Source: an uncultured Alphaproteobacteria bacterium (lineage in GTDB: Bacteria > Pseudomonadota > Alphaproteobacteria > Bin95). From it: a DNA stretch of 64,000 nucleotides. The notes under the pieces were generated by a model that made no database searches, had not been told where the DNA came from, and saw only the letters and a list, made by a program, of their open reading frames with translations. The stretch is from NCBI GenBank assembly GCA_938083135.1, contig CALLKY010000005.1, positions 62,001-126,000 of the forward strand, given 5' to 3'. Both the position numbers and the translations under genes were made by a program. Positions 24,214-33,488 of this stretch are shown here, in pieces (position 1 is the stretch's first letter; the number at the start of each line of letters is the position of its first letter).

Positions 24214-25595
24214 AAGACATCCGCGCCAAATTCGAGCCATTTGAGAAGCGCTTTAATTCAACCCGTAAGGGCCGCGCTGCCTTTGGCTTATCGGCCTCTG
24301 CGCTGGTGGAATTGGCGATTTTCTTCGCCATCGCGTTCATCATTGATTTCCTGGTGTTCGGCGGAACCCGCTTCCAGGGCCTGCAGCCGCACCCCTTCTG
24401 GATTCCTGTGATCCTGCTCAGCGTGCAGTACGGCACAAGCGAAGGCTTGCTGGCGGCGGTTATATCGACCATCGCCCTATTGCTTGGCGCGCTGCCAGAG
24501 CAACGGTTTGGCCAAGACATTTACGATTACCTGCAGGCTGTCGCAGTAGAACCGCTGATGTGGTTTATCGCAGCCATTATCGTTGGTGAACTGGCCATGC
24601 GTCGCCGCCGTCGCCTTGCCAGGACTGAGCAGGAATTGGCCGATGTCCGCCAGGAAGCTGACGGTCTCGCAGAAGCCTATGCCAAAGCCCGCCAAGCTAA
24701 GGACACACTGGAAGCACGGCTGGCCAGTGACCTCACGACAACCCTTTCGCTGTATCAGGGCGCGCGGGCCGTTGAACGTTCTAGTGTCGGGAATGTGCTG
24801 ACGGGGGCCGTTGAGCTGATCCGCCGTGTGCTGGACCCGGATATGTTCTCGATCTACCTGCTGAACGGCTCGCAGCTTGAAGCAGCAGTCCAGGAAGGCT
24901 GGGAGGACGACGCAAAACAAGCCCGCGTGTTCGCCGCTGATTCAGCACTCTACCAGGCGATTGCGGCGGAGGAGCGGATGTTATGTGCGGCACATGCCGA
25001 TGACGCGCGCATTCTAACCGGTGAAGGCGTGCTCGCAGCGCCGCTCTTGGGCGGTCCATCAGGGCAACCGGTTGGCATGCTGAAGATTGAAGCGCTGTCA
25101 TTCGCAGACTTAACGACAAGTTCCGTTGAAACATTCCGGCTCTGCTCCGAATGGATCGGAAGTGCCTTAGAGCGTGCGCGGCGCCAGGAAGCATTGGCGG
25201 CGGGGCAAGTCACGGCGGGGGGCGGGGCGACGCTTTCGGCTGCGCTTTATTCCCATGAAGTTGATCTGATGACCCGGCTTGGTGCGCGCTTCGGGTTCGA
25301 TGTGGCGCAACTGGTCGTCGATGCGGAATTGGCCCATGCGCTGTCTGCGGATGATAAACGCGGCTTTGCAACAGCCCTGGCGGCGGCGGCGAAAGAAGCG
25401 CTCCGCGATACGGACCTGACATTCGATATGGGCCGCCATGGTCGTCAATACGCAATCCTGTTGCCCGGTGCGGACGCAGAGAGCGCCGACATTGCAGCCC
25501 GTCGTTTGGAAGCTGCATTGAGCCGGTTGGCCCCAGCTGCAGCGACAGCGGGGCGGGTCGCCGTTCGTGCTGAAACGCTGGAACTGGCTGCATGA
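24210..25595 (+). CDS. pelD: PelD-like c-di-GMP receptor (TM + GAF + degenerate GGDEF)
   Basis: A 461-aa inner-membrane protein with about four hydrophobic segments in residues 25-135, an arginine-rich helix and coiled-coil stretch (135-180), a GAF domain (about 190-320) and a GGDEF-like domain (about 345-455). The signature is lost (GRHGRQY in place of GGDEF), so no cyclase activity is expected. The inhibitory-site motif RDTD (R399-D402) just before it matches the RxxD that binds c-di-GMP in PelD. c-di-GMP binding to PelD switches on Pel polymerisation. Start overlaps the previous stop (ATGA). Confidence 0.9.
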   Translation: MKDIRAKFEPFEKRFNSTRKGRAAFGLSASALVELAIFFAIAFIIDFLVFGGTRFQGLQPHPFWIPVILLSVQYGTSEGLLAAVISTIALLLGALPEQRFGQDIYDYLQAVAVEPLMWFIAAIIVGELAMRRRRRLARTEQELADVRQEADGLAEAYAKARQAKDTLEARLASDLTTTLSLYQGARAVERSSVGNVLTGAVELIRRVLDPDMFSIYLLNGSQLEAAVQEGWEDDAKQARVFAADSALYQAIAAEERMLCAAHADDARILTGEGVLAAPLLGGPSGQPVGMLKIEALSFADLTTSSVETFRLCSEWIGSALERARRQEALAAGQVTAGGGATLSAALYSHEVDLMTRLGARFGFDVAQLVVDAELAHALSADDKRGFATALAAAAKEALRDTDLTFDMGRHGRQYAILLPGADAESADIAARRLEAALSRLAPAAATAGRVAVRAETLELAA

Positions 25596-26710
25596 CCGCT
25601 GAAACGCTTCCCCAGGACCGACTTGCAGATCCGCGCATCAAAAAGCGCGGTGACCTCCGCCGGGCGCAGAAACAAGAAACCGTCCTTGCCGGATTGCTGT
25701 CGATCCTGGCAGAAGGCTTGCTGACACTCGGTGTGGCCTCCATGCCAGCGCTTTGGCCGGTATGGCTGCTTGGGCATGTTGTTGTGTCTGCGATTTTGAT
25801 TTTTTGGGCGCACCGCATGCGTCGCCGCCGTCGTGCGCGCCGGTTCCCGGCATTGCTGGCGATTTGCACCGCGACGCTTGGGCTAGCAGGTGCGATTGGC
25901 GTGATGTTTGCCGCCCTTGGCCAACGGGCATATCGCAGTGAGGCGCGCTCATTTCAGGTTTGGTACTACACGCTGTTTCCACCCCGAACCCAACGCACGG
26001 CCCGGGCTTGGTATGACTTAAGCCAGGCGCTTGGGGACGAGGACAGCGGCGGCGTTGAGTCCTTCACGGACTTGATTCGTTATGGTGAGATCGATCAGAA
26101 GCTGGCTGTTGTCGCCCTGTTGGCCAGGCGCTTTGATCCCCGTTTTGCACCAGCACTACACGCAGCATTGAATGACCCAGACCCGACCGTTCGTGTGCAG
26201 GCCGCAACAGCTGCCGCGCACATTGAAGATGATTTCGTTGATCGCTGGGTCGTCTCCAAACGCCGCGCCGACGCCCGCAAAAGTGATCCTGCGGCGCAAA
26301 TGGAACTGGCGGAACTGCTTGATGCCTACGCATTCACAGACATTTTGGACGAGCGCCGCGAGGCTGAGCTTCGCCGCGAAGCTGAATCCCAATATCGCCG
26401 TGTGATCGAGATTGAGCCGCGCCATGCCCGTGCGCACATGCTGCTTGGCCGGTTGCTGTTGCGCACAGACCGCCCAAGAGATGCGCTTGCTGTCCTCCGC
26501 CCATTGGAAGCCGATTTGTCCCCAGAAGCGGCAGGCTGGCTGATGGAAGCATTATTCCAGCTTGGGCAGTTCGACGAATTGAAGCGTGTGATTAATGAAG
26601 CGCCAGATGGTGTTCTGCCAGATCGGCTTGCCGCATCCGCTGCATTGTGGCATGGCGACTTGCCCCCTGCACCACACAAACCCGCGCCCGCCCAGGAGGC
26701 AGCCGCATGA
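25592..26710 (+). CDS. pelE: PelE-like inner-membrane TPR protein
   Basis: A 372-aa protein with two transmembrane segments (about 28-70 and 85-110) and a C-terminal helical-repeat region (about 130-350), matching PelE, which links PelD to the synthase complex. It sits exactly between pelD and pelF with 4-base overlaps on both sides. Sequence conservation of PelE is weak, so order and topology carry the call. Confidence 0.82.
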   Translation: MTAETLPQDRLADPRIKKRGDLRRAQKQETVLAGLLSILAEGLLTLGVASMPALWPVWLLGHVVVSAILIFWAHRMRRRRRARRFPALLAICTATLGLAGAIGVMFAALGQRAYRSEARSFQVWYYTLFPPRTQRTARAWYDLSQALGDEDSGGVESFTDLIRYGEIDQKLAVVALLARRFDPRFAPALHAALNDPDPTVRVQAATAAAHIEDDFVDRWVVSKRRADARKSDPAAQMELAELLDAYAFTDILDERREAELRREAESQYRRVIEIEPRHARAHMLLGRLLLRTDRPRDALAVLRPLEADLSPEAAGWLMEALFQLGQFDELKRVINEAPDGVLPDRLAASAALWHGDLPPAPHKPAPAQEAAA

Positions 26711-28260
26711 GCCAGTCCAGCCAGCAAGCGGATATCTGTTTGATCCTTGAAGGCGCATATCCATTCGTATCTGGCGGCGTTTCGTCCTGGATGCACGATA
26801 TGATCAAAGGCCAGCCGGACCTGACTTTCCATCTGGTCGCCCTGACGCCAGAACGCGAGCAACCAGAGCTGCGCTATGAATTGCCGGAAAACGTCATTGG
26901 GTTCGATGTGACGCCGCTGCAACTGCGGTCCTCTGGCGGTCGTCGCATGCGGAAGCTGGACCGGCTGTTTGAAGCGTTGGAAGACCCGCTCAGCCGACTT
27001 CTCAGCCGGGGCGAACTTAGCGACCTGGCAGAAGTGATGGCTATCCTCAAGCAGGAAAAGGGTGAGCTTGGCACGGCCCAACTGCTGGATTCCGAAGCGG
27101 CATGGCGGCTGACGGAGCGACTTTATGTGAAGCTGTTGCCTGGCGCGTCGTTCCTGGATTTCTTCTGGAGCTGGCGGGCCTTAATGGGTGGCTTGTTTCA
27201 GATGTTGTTAACGCCGCTGCCGCAAGCGCGCGCCTATCACACGATTTCAACTGGCTATGCTGGCCTGCTTGCGGCCCGCGCTCGGATTGAAACCAACCGC
27301 CCCGCCATTTTGACCGAGCACGGCATCTACACCAATGAACGCCGTATTGAAATCGCCATGGCGGACTGGCTGCATGAACGTGCGCCGACCGGGTTCAGCC
27401 TGAAGCGCGCAAAGCGGGACTTGCGGGAATTCTGGATTGACGCATTCCGCAGCTATGCCCGCGTTGCGTATCAGGCGATTGACCCGATTGTGACGCTCTA
27501 TACCGGCAACCAGATCATGCAGCGCCGTGATGGCGCGCCCGAATCCGCTCTTCGCGTGATCCCGAACGGCGTCGATTATGGGCGGTTCAGCCGAATTGAA
27601 CGGGATCAGGCGGCGCGCCCGCCGCAGATTGCGCTGATTGGCCGGGTCGTGCCGATCAAGGACGTCAAAACCTATATCCGCGCTGCCGCAGTCCTGAAGC
27701 AGCGCTTCCCGGACCTGGTGGCTTATGTGATGGGGCCAGATGAAGAAGACCCGGTCTATGCCAAGGAATGTCGGACATTGGCTGCTCACTTAGGCGTTTC
27801 GGACACGGTGCAATTCACAGGCTCAGTTAAGCTGGATGATTATCTAGGCCAATTGGATGCAATCGCGCTGACGTCTCTATCCGAGGCCCAGCCCTTGGTG
27901 GTGCTTGAAGCGGGTGCCGCTGGCGTGCCATCGGTGACGACAGATGTGGGCTGCTGCCGTGAGCTCATTTTTGGGCAAGCCTCAGAAGACCCGCCGTTCG
28001 GGGCAGGCGGTGCAGTGACCGCAGGCGCAGATCCAGAAGCGACGGCCAATGCACTTGGCGCTATCCTTGCGGACCCAGCCCGGCGCACTGCTATGGGCAA
28101 GGCCATGCAGCAGCGGGTTAAGGCCAGCTATGACAAGCCAGATATTCTGGCGGTCTATAACGAACTCTATTGGAATGCTGCGCGCGCGCCAGATTTGGGG
28201 ACGGTTCAAACCACCAGCGATGCCCCTGCCCAGCGCCCACAGATTGAGGAGGCGGCCTAA
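26707..28260 (+). CDS. pelF: PelF glycosyltransferase (GT4)
   Basis: A 517-aa soluble GT-B glycosyltransferase close in length to PelF of Pseudomonas. Visible motifs are ICLILEGAYPFVSGGVSSW at the N terminus, the EHGIYTNERRIEI block, NGVDYGRFS, and the GT4 donor-site ExxxxxxxE in SEAQPLVVLEAG. It polymerises UDP-GalNAc (or a related UDP-sugar) into Pel on the cytosolic side. The ATG at 26707 overlaps the pelE stop; an upstream in-frame ATG at 26647 lies inside pelE. Confidence 0.95.
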   Translation: MSQSSQQADICLILEGAYPFVSGGVSSWMHDMIKGQPDLTFHLVALTPEREQPELRYELPENVIGFDVTPLQLRSSGGRRMRKLDRLFEALEDPLSRLLSRGELSDLAEVMAILKQEKGELGTAQLLDSEAAWRLTERLYVKLLPGASFLDFFWSWRALMGGLFQMLLTPLPQARAYHTISTGYAGLLAARARIETNRPAILTEHGIYTNERRIEIAMADWLHERAPTGFSLKRAKRDLREFWIDAFRSYARVAYQAIDPIVTLYTGNQIMQRRDGAPESALRVIPNGVDYGRFSRIERDQAARPPQIALIGRVVPIKDVKTYIRAAAVLKQRFPDLVAYVMGPDEEDPVYAKECRTLAAHLGVSDTVQFTGSVKLDDYLGQLDAIALTSLSEAQPLVVLEAGAAGVPSVTTDVGCCRELIFGQASEDPPFGAGGAVTAGADPEATANALGAILADPARRTAMGKAMQQRVKASYDKPDILAVYNELYWNAARAPDLGTVQTTSDAPAQRPQIEEAA

Positions 28261-29660
28261 TGGCGGGTGTAGGGTTCGCACTCCGCCGATTGGCGGACCG
28301 GTCTGACTTGGGTGGTGCAGCCCAGGCCTATTTGCACGCGACAGTGATCACCAGCGGCCCTTGGCTGATGACGATCCTAGCGCTCGCAGGCGTGGCTTAT
28401 CTGACGGAGGGTGTGGTTGATCCAAGCCATGCGCTCGCGTTCCGAACTGTGCTGATCTACACGTTCTGCATCACGCTTTGTTTGACAGGCGGGCCGACAA
28501 TGGTCGCCTCCCGGATGATGGCGGATATGATCTTCGCCCGGCGGATGGGCGAGGCCTCCAGCCTGATTGTGGCGCTATATGCGGTGTCGCTTGGCGCGTC
28601 CCTATTGGTGGCTGCACCCCTGTTCTTCTTGATTGCAGACCTATCACCAAGCGCCTCTGTCGCTGCTGTGGTGAATTTTGGGCTTTTAGCGGCGGTATGG
28701 GCCGGGGCCACGTTCATCACCGCGCTGAAGGATTATTGGACGATCACCATCGCCTTTGCCGTCGGCATGATAATGGCCTTCGTCATGGCGCTCTGGCTTG
28801 GCGGCATGTACCAGACATCAGGCTTGTTGTGGGGCTTCAATATTGGCCTTGGCGCAATCGCCTTTGCTTTGCTGGGGCGGATCTTGGCGGAATATCCATC
28901 TGACGTGCGCAACGTGCAGAATCTGGGCAAGCGTCTGCGACCGCTCTGGCCGTATCTGGTCGTTGGCGCGCTGCATAATCTTGGCGGATGGTCGGACAAA
29001 TGGATCATGTGGTGGGCGGCACCAGAAGCGCAGAGCGCCATCAACCTGCCATTTTATTCCCATTATGACGGGGCGATGTTCGCGGCATATTTGACCATGA
29101 TTCCAGCACTGGCCGCGTTTACCTTGCATGTGGAGACCGGTTTCTTCGAACGTTACCGCCGCTTCTACGATGACATCGCCGATCACGCGACACTGCCAGA
29201 AATCACCCGCGCCCATAGGAACTTGATGGAAACGCTGTTTGGCGGGCTTCGGAACCTTGTGGTTCTGCAAGCGGCTGTAACAGTGACCGCACTGCTTGCG
29301 GTGCCCACACTGGTGGAAATGCTGGATATGGATTTCCGGCAGGTCGGCATGCTGCGCTTCGGCATTCTGGGTGCGGCGTTTCATATGCTGATCGTCGTGG
29401 CGACGATTCTGCTCTGCTACTTTGATCTGCGTTACGACAACATGCGCCTGCAGGCTGTGTTCCTTGGCACAAACGTCATCGGTGCCATTGGCTCAAGCGC
29501 CGCCGGGTTCCCATTCTATGGTTATGGCTATTTCCTGGCTGCGATGGTGACGGCGCTTTATGGGCTGTGGTTGGTTTATCGCCGCGTTGGCAAGCTGCCC
29601 TACATCACCTACGTGACGAACAACCCATCCCTCCGCTCGAATGCGGATGCTTTAATCTAG
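28260..29660 (+). CDS. pelG: PelG inner-membrane Pel transporter (MOP-like)
   Basis: A 466-aa polytopic membrane protein with about twelve hydrophobic segments, matching PelG, the Wzx/MATE-like partner of PelF in polymer synthesis and transport. The start overlaps the pelF stop (TAATG). It is the last gene of the operon; the following 70 bases hold no obvious terminator before the next gene. Confidence 0.93.
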   Translation: MAGVGFALRRLADRSDLGGAAQAYLHATVITSGPWLMTILALAGVAYLTEGVVDPSHALAFRTVLIYTFCITLCLTGGPTMVASRMMADMIFARRMGEASSLIVALYAVSLGASLLVAAPLFFLIADLSPSASVAAVVNFGLLAAVWAGATFITALKDYWTITIAFAVGMIMAFVMALWLGGMYQTSGLLWGFNIGLGAIAFALLGRILAEYPSDVRNVQNLGKRLRPLWPYLVVGALHNLGGWSDKWIMWWAAPEAQSAINLPFYSHYDGAMFAAYLTMIPALAAFTLHVETGFFERYRRFYDDIADHATLPEITRAHRNLMETLFGGLRNLVVLQAAVTVTALLAVPTLVEMLDMDFRQVGMLRFGILGAAFHMLIVVATILLCYFDLRYDNMRLQAVFLGTNVIGAIGSSAAGFPFYGYGYFLAAMVTALYGLWLVYRRVGKLPYITYVTNNPSLRSNADALI

Positions 29661-29730
29661 AGCACGGTTTACCTACGCCCTAAAGCGGCATATCTCCCAA
29701 GCAGAAGTCATTCAGCTGGAGCTTTGCGAC

Positions 29731-30297
29731 ATGGTGCGTTTAACGAAAATCTATACCCGCGGCGGTGATGGGGGGTTGACCTCTCTGGCGTCCGGCGAGC
29801 GTCGGCCAAAGCATGATTTCAGGGTGGCAGCTTACGGTGCCGTTGATGAAGCCATGAGCGCGATTGGCGTTGCGCGCCTGCACACTGATGGTGCGCTAGA
29901 CGCCATGTTGGCGCGCATTCAGAACGATCTGTTTGATGTCGGTGCGGATTTGGCGACACCGCCAAAGGAAGGCGAAGACCAGCCAAGTGGCTTGAGGGTC
30001 GTGGATGCCCAGGTTGATCGGCTTGAACAGGAAATTGACGGGCTTAACGCAAACCTGGCGCCGCTCAACTCATTCGTACTGCCGGGCGGGACGCCTGCTG
30101 GCGCGCATCTACATATGGCCCGCGCCCTAACCCGGCGTGCAGAGCGTGAGGCGACGCGGTTGGCAGCGGAAGAACCGGTCAGTCCCCCGGCGATCAAATA
30201 TTTGAACCGCCTCTCTGACCTGCTCTTCCAGATGGCACGCCATGCCAATGACGACGGTGCCAATGATGTGCTCTGGGTGCCGGGCGCCAATCGCTAA
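29731..30297 (+). CDS. Cob(I)alamin adenosyltransferase, PduO type
   Basis: A 188-aa enzyme that transfers the 5'-deoxyadenosyl group of ATP to cob(I)alamin (or the a,c-diamide) to make coenzyme B12. It shows the PduO ATP-binding start IYTRGGDGGLTSL, the GAVDEAMSAIG helix, and the conserved RALTRRAERE and YLNRLSDLLF motifs. It stands alone after the Pel operon and converges with a small membrane-protein gene. Confidence 0.95.
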   Translation: MVRLTKIYTRGGDGGLTSLASGERRPKHDFRVAAYGAVDEAMSAIGVARLHTDGALDAMLARIQNDLFDVGADLATPPKEGEDQPSGLRVVDAQVDRLEQEIDGLNANLAPLNSFVLPGGTPAGAHLHMARALTRRAEREATRLAAEEPVSPPAIKYLNRLSDLLFQMARHANDDGANDVLWVPGANR

Positions 30298-30304
30298 ACG
30301 GGAC

Positions 30305-30475
30305 TTAATCCGGCATATCTTCCGGGCGCCAAAGCATCATGGCGGTCAAAGTGATAATGACGGCGACGACGGCGGCAAGACCGGTTAAGCCGGGCATGCT
30401 ATTTGCCAATACGGGTACATTTGTGATGATCATTAGGGATGCCATCAGGCTAAAAAAGGCGACGGGAAGCAACAT
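30305..30475 (-). CDS. Small membrane protein, 56 aa, unknown function
   Basis: A short frame from ATG 30475 to TAA 30305, with GAGGT placed 8 bases upstream of the start. The product begins MLLPVAFFSLMASLMIITN, continues with a second hydrophobic stretch (LAAVVAVIITLTAMMLW) and ends RPEDMPD, so two membrane helices are predicted. It lies between the adenosyltransferase and the M32 peptidase. I do not recognise a family. Confidence 0.6.
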   Translation of the reverse strand: MLLPVAFFSLMASLMIITNVPVLANSMPGLTGLAAVVAVIITLTAMMLWRPEDMPD

Positions 30476-30657
30476 CGCTCAAGACCTCGCGAATTGTGAT
30501 TAGGCCGACAGGATGTCCGCCCTTCGAACGGTCTTAGATGTATCGCGATTTAGGCCTAACTCCTTGTGGGCGAAGGTATTAGACCATTGGGCTTGGCACC
30601 ATTGGGGAATGGTCTCTAATGGCGGCACCTTTGATGCAAAGGGCTGAATACCGCCCC

Positions 30658-32151
30658 CTAACTTAGGTATCGCGCTTTGATATGGGCCTTGAAGGCGTTG
30701 CTGCTCAAGGGCGCGCCGGTCGCTGCCTGCAGCAGGTCATTGCTGGATGGATAGATGCGGCCCTGACTGTGGACATTGTCCCGCATCCAAGCTGTTAGTA
30801 GCGCATAATCGCCTTTTTCAAGCGCGCCATGCAGATCATCCGTACCAATGCTGTCGGACGCTGCTTGGAACAATTGCGCCGCCGCCATAGCACCCAGCGT
30901 ATAGGTTGGGAAATAGCCGAACGCGCCATCATACCAGTGGATATCTTGCAGGCAGCCATTGCGGTCATCCGGCGGATCAAGCGCTAAGCTTTCGACGACG
31001 CGCTGGTTCCATGCGGCGGGCAGGTCTGCTGGGGCAAGCTCGCCGCTGATCAGCGCCTGCTCTAACTCAAAGCGGAGAATGACATGCAGCGGATATGTTG
31101 CCTCGTCAGCATCCACGCGGATATAGCCTGGTGAGACTTTCAGCAACGCCTGGGATACGGCCTCGCCGGTGATGTCGGTGCTTGCGGCATCAGACAATAG
31201 CTTGGCCAGATAGTGCGACATGGCGGCGGTGCGTCCGGCCTGCATTTCATAGCTCAGCGATTGGCTTTCATGCACAGCCATTCCAGCGTCACCGCCAACG
31301 GGCTGACCGCGCCAATCACCGGGCTGACCCCGTGTATAGGCGGCGTGACCAGCTTCGTGTAGGACGGCCATCATGCCGGTCAACGCGTCATCAGGGTTCC
31401 AACGGGCCGTGATGCGGGCATCATCCGGTGTGCCGGTGGAGAATGGATGCAGGCTGTCGTCCAGGCGGCCATGATCGAAGTCAAAACCGATGGATTTCAG
31501 CAGGCCCTGTGCTGCCTCACGCTGCGCCGCGACGGGCGCTTTGATGGCGCGACCGTCACCCCAAGTTTTCTGGCGTTCAACAATCTCGGGGATTGTATCG
31601 CCAAGGAACGCACGAAGATCATCGAAGACCGGTTCAATATCCGCAATACGACGGCCCGGATCATACTGCTCAAGCAGGGCGTTATAGGGGGAGAGGCCAA
31701 GCGCTTCGCCGAGTGCGCTTGCTTCCTCGCGCACCAGTTTCACCAGTTCCGTAAAAGCTGGCAGCGCCAGTGCAAAATCGCTCGCTGGGCGGGCAACGCG
31801 CCACGCCGTCTCAGACAGGTTCTTTGCGCGAGAAAGGGCGCCGACCAAGTCTGCCGGTATAGCCGTCGTCATAAGGTAATTGCGCTGCATTTCCCGGAAG
31901 TTTGCAGCCCGCCACGGGTCTTCTGCAGAACTGGCACCTTCAGCTTCTGCTTTGGCCAACAGATCGCCAGTGATGTCGGACGCAATCAGCTCGTGGGAGA
32001 TTTCAGCCAGTGCTGCGAGCTGTTCGGCGCGGGCACTGGCACCGCCGGGCGGCATGGTGACGCTCTGGTCCCAATGAAGCCATCCTGACGCCTCATCGAC
32101 GCGGTTTGCACGGGCGAAGCGGGCGGCGAGGGCGTCATATGATGTGCTCAT
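30658..32151 (-). CDS. Thermostable carboxypeptidase, M32 family
   Basis: A 497-aa cytosolic metallocarboxypeptidase. The zinc site HEAGH (in AVLHEAGHAAYTRG) and the family motif HESQS with the following LSYE are intact, and length matches the Taq carboxypeptidase family. It removes C-terminal residues from peptides. The gene starts 5 bases after the corC-like gene ends, so it may be the last member of the aroK-aroB-corC transcript. Confidence 0.95.
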   Translation of the reverse strand: MSTSYDALAARFARANRVDEASGWLHWDQSVTMPPGGASARAEQLAALAEISHELIASDITGDLLAKAEAEGASSAEDPWRAANFREMQRNYLMTTAIPADLVGALSRAKNLSETAWRVARPASDFALALPAFTELVKLVREEASALGEALGLSPYNALLEQYDPGRRIADIEPVFDDLRAFLGDTIPEIVERQKTWGDGRAIKAPVAAQREAAQGLLKSIGFDFDHGRLDDSLHPFSTGTPDDARITARWNPDDALTGMMAVLHEAGHAAYTRGQPGDWRGQPVGGDAGMAVHESQSLSYEMQAGRTAAMSHYLAKLLSDAASTDITGEAVSQALLKVSPGYIRVDADEATYPLHVILRFELEQALISGELAPADLPAAWNQRVVESLALDPPDDRNGCLQDIHWYDGAFGYFPTYTLGAMAAAQLFQAASDSIGTDDLHGALEKGDYALLTAWMRDNVHSQGRIYPSSNDLLQAATGAPLSSNAFKAHIKARYLS

Positions 32152-32156
32152 GAAAC

Positions 32157-33488
32157 TTAGTCGTCCCCTGATCCCTGGCCGCCCCGGCGGCGGGATGGTG
32201 GTGTAATGCGGATTTGTGCGATCTGGTTGCGGACCCGTCGCAATATGCGGAACCGGTAGCCGTAGAATTCGAAGGTTTGCCCAGCATCTGGCAGCAAGCG
32301 TGCCTCATGCATGATCAGTCCGCCGACGGTGGTTGCGTCGTCGTCTGGCAAGTCCCAATCCAGCTCCCGGTTCAAGTCGCGGATAGCGGTCACGCCGGGT
32401 GCCACGTAGCTGCCGTCCGGCTGCATGCGCACACCGGCGAGTGGCAGGTCATGTTCATCAGCGATGTCGCCGACGATTTCTTCCAGAATATCTTCAAGCG
32501 AAACGACGCCCATGAAGACGCCGTATTCATCCACAACCAGCGCGAAATGCTCCCGGCGGCGCCGGAATGCCTGAAGCTGATCCAGCAGCGTTGTTGATTC
32601 GGGCACAAACCATGCAGGGGATGCGATCTCTTGTAGATCTAAGTGGCTGGCGTCCCCACCGGCGGCATGGACCGCACGCAGCAGCGCTTTTGCATGGAGA
32701 ACGCCGACGATGTTTTCTTGGGTGTCCCGCATGATTGGGATGCGGGTGTAGGGGCTTGCCAGCACTTCGGCGACGATTTCTTCAGATGGCCTGTCGCCAT
32801 CCACCATGACGACGTTGCGGCGGTGGGTCATCACCTCCTCAACCTCAAGGTCTGCCAGCTCCAGGATGCTTTTCAGCATTTTACGCTCGGACTCGGTCTC
32901 CGCGTCTGTGCCGTGGTGTAGCTCGATTGCGCCGCGGAGAGCCTCTTCGCGTTCTTCATCCAACGTTTCGCGGCGGAGTGCGGCATTGGGCTTGTCGCCA
33001 AGCAGATACAGCACTGCCCGCACGACCTTCTGAACGGCCTTCGCGATCGGTGAGAACACAGCCACCACCAACCGCACGACAGGTGCCACGGCGAGTGCGG
33101 ATTTGTCTGGATGGTTGATCGCGAATGTCTTTGGCAGCACTTCTGCGAAGACCAAGACAAGCAGCGTCATCACCCCAGTCGCGTATACAACGCCGGCTTC
33201 GCCGAAGAGCTTGATCGCAAGGCTCGTCGCCAATGACGCTGCCAGGATATTGACCATATTATTGCCAAGCAGCAGTGCGCCCAGCAGATCTTCCTTCCGG
33301 TCGCTCAACCGGCGGACAACGCCTGCCCGCGCATTGCCCTTGCGCGCCAGGTGATGCATGCGGGGCCGAGAAACCGCCGTCAGCGCGGTCTCCGAGCCAG
33401 AGAAAAATGCGGATAACGCAATCAGCGCCAAGACAGCACCGATCGTCAGCCAGATTTCCAGGTCAACATCCAGAAAGAAATCTTCCAT
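32157..33488 (-). CDS. CNNM/CorC-family transporter-associated protein (TlyC/HlyC-like)
   Basis: A 443-aa membrane protein: DUF21/CNNM transmembrane domain (about 10-200, FSGSETALTAVSR start), a pair of CBS domains (about 215-345, including MTHRRNVVMV and VDEYGVFMGVVSLEDILEEIVG), and a C-terminal CorC/HlyC domain (about 360-430). Relatives take part in Mg2+ or Co2+ homeostasis. Its start overlaps the aroB stop, the usual alphaproteobacterial aroK-aroB-corC order. Confidence 0.92.
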   Translation of the reverse strand: MEDFFLDVDLEIWLTIGAVLALIALSAFFSGSETALTAVSRPRMHHLARKGNARAGVVRRLSDRKEDLLGALLLGNNMVNILAASLATSLAIKLFGEAGVVYATGVMTLLVLVFAEVLPKTFAINHPDKSALAVAPVVRLVVAVFSPIAKAVQKVVRAVLYLLGDKPNAALRRETLDEEREEALRGAIELHHGTDAETESERKMLKSILELADLEVEEVMTHRRNVVMVDGDRPSEEIVAEVLASPYTRIPIMRDTQENIVGVLHAKALLRAVHAAGGDASHLDLQEIASPAWFVPESTTLLDQLQAFRRRREHFALVVDEYGVFMGVVSLEDILEEIVGDIADEHDLPLAGVRMQPDGSYVAPGVTAIRDLNRELDWDLPDDDATTVGGLIMHEARLLPDAGQTFEFYGYRFRILRRVRNQIAQIRITPPSRRRGGQGSGDD

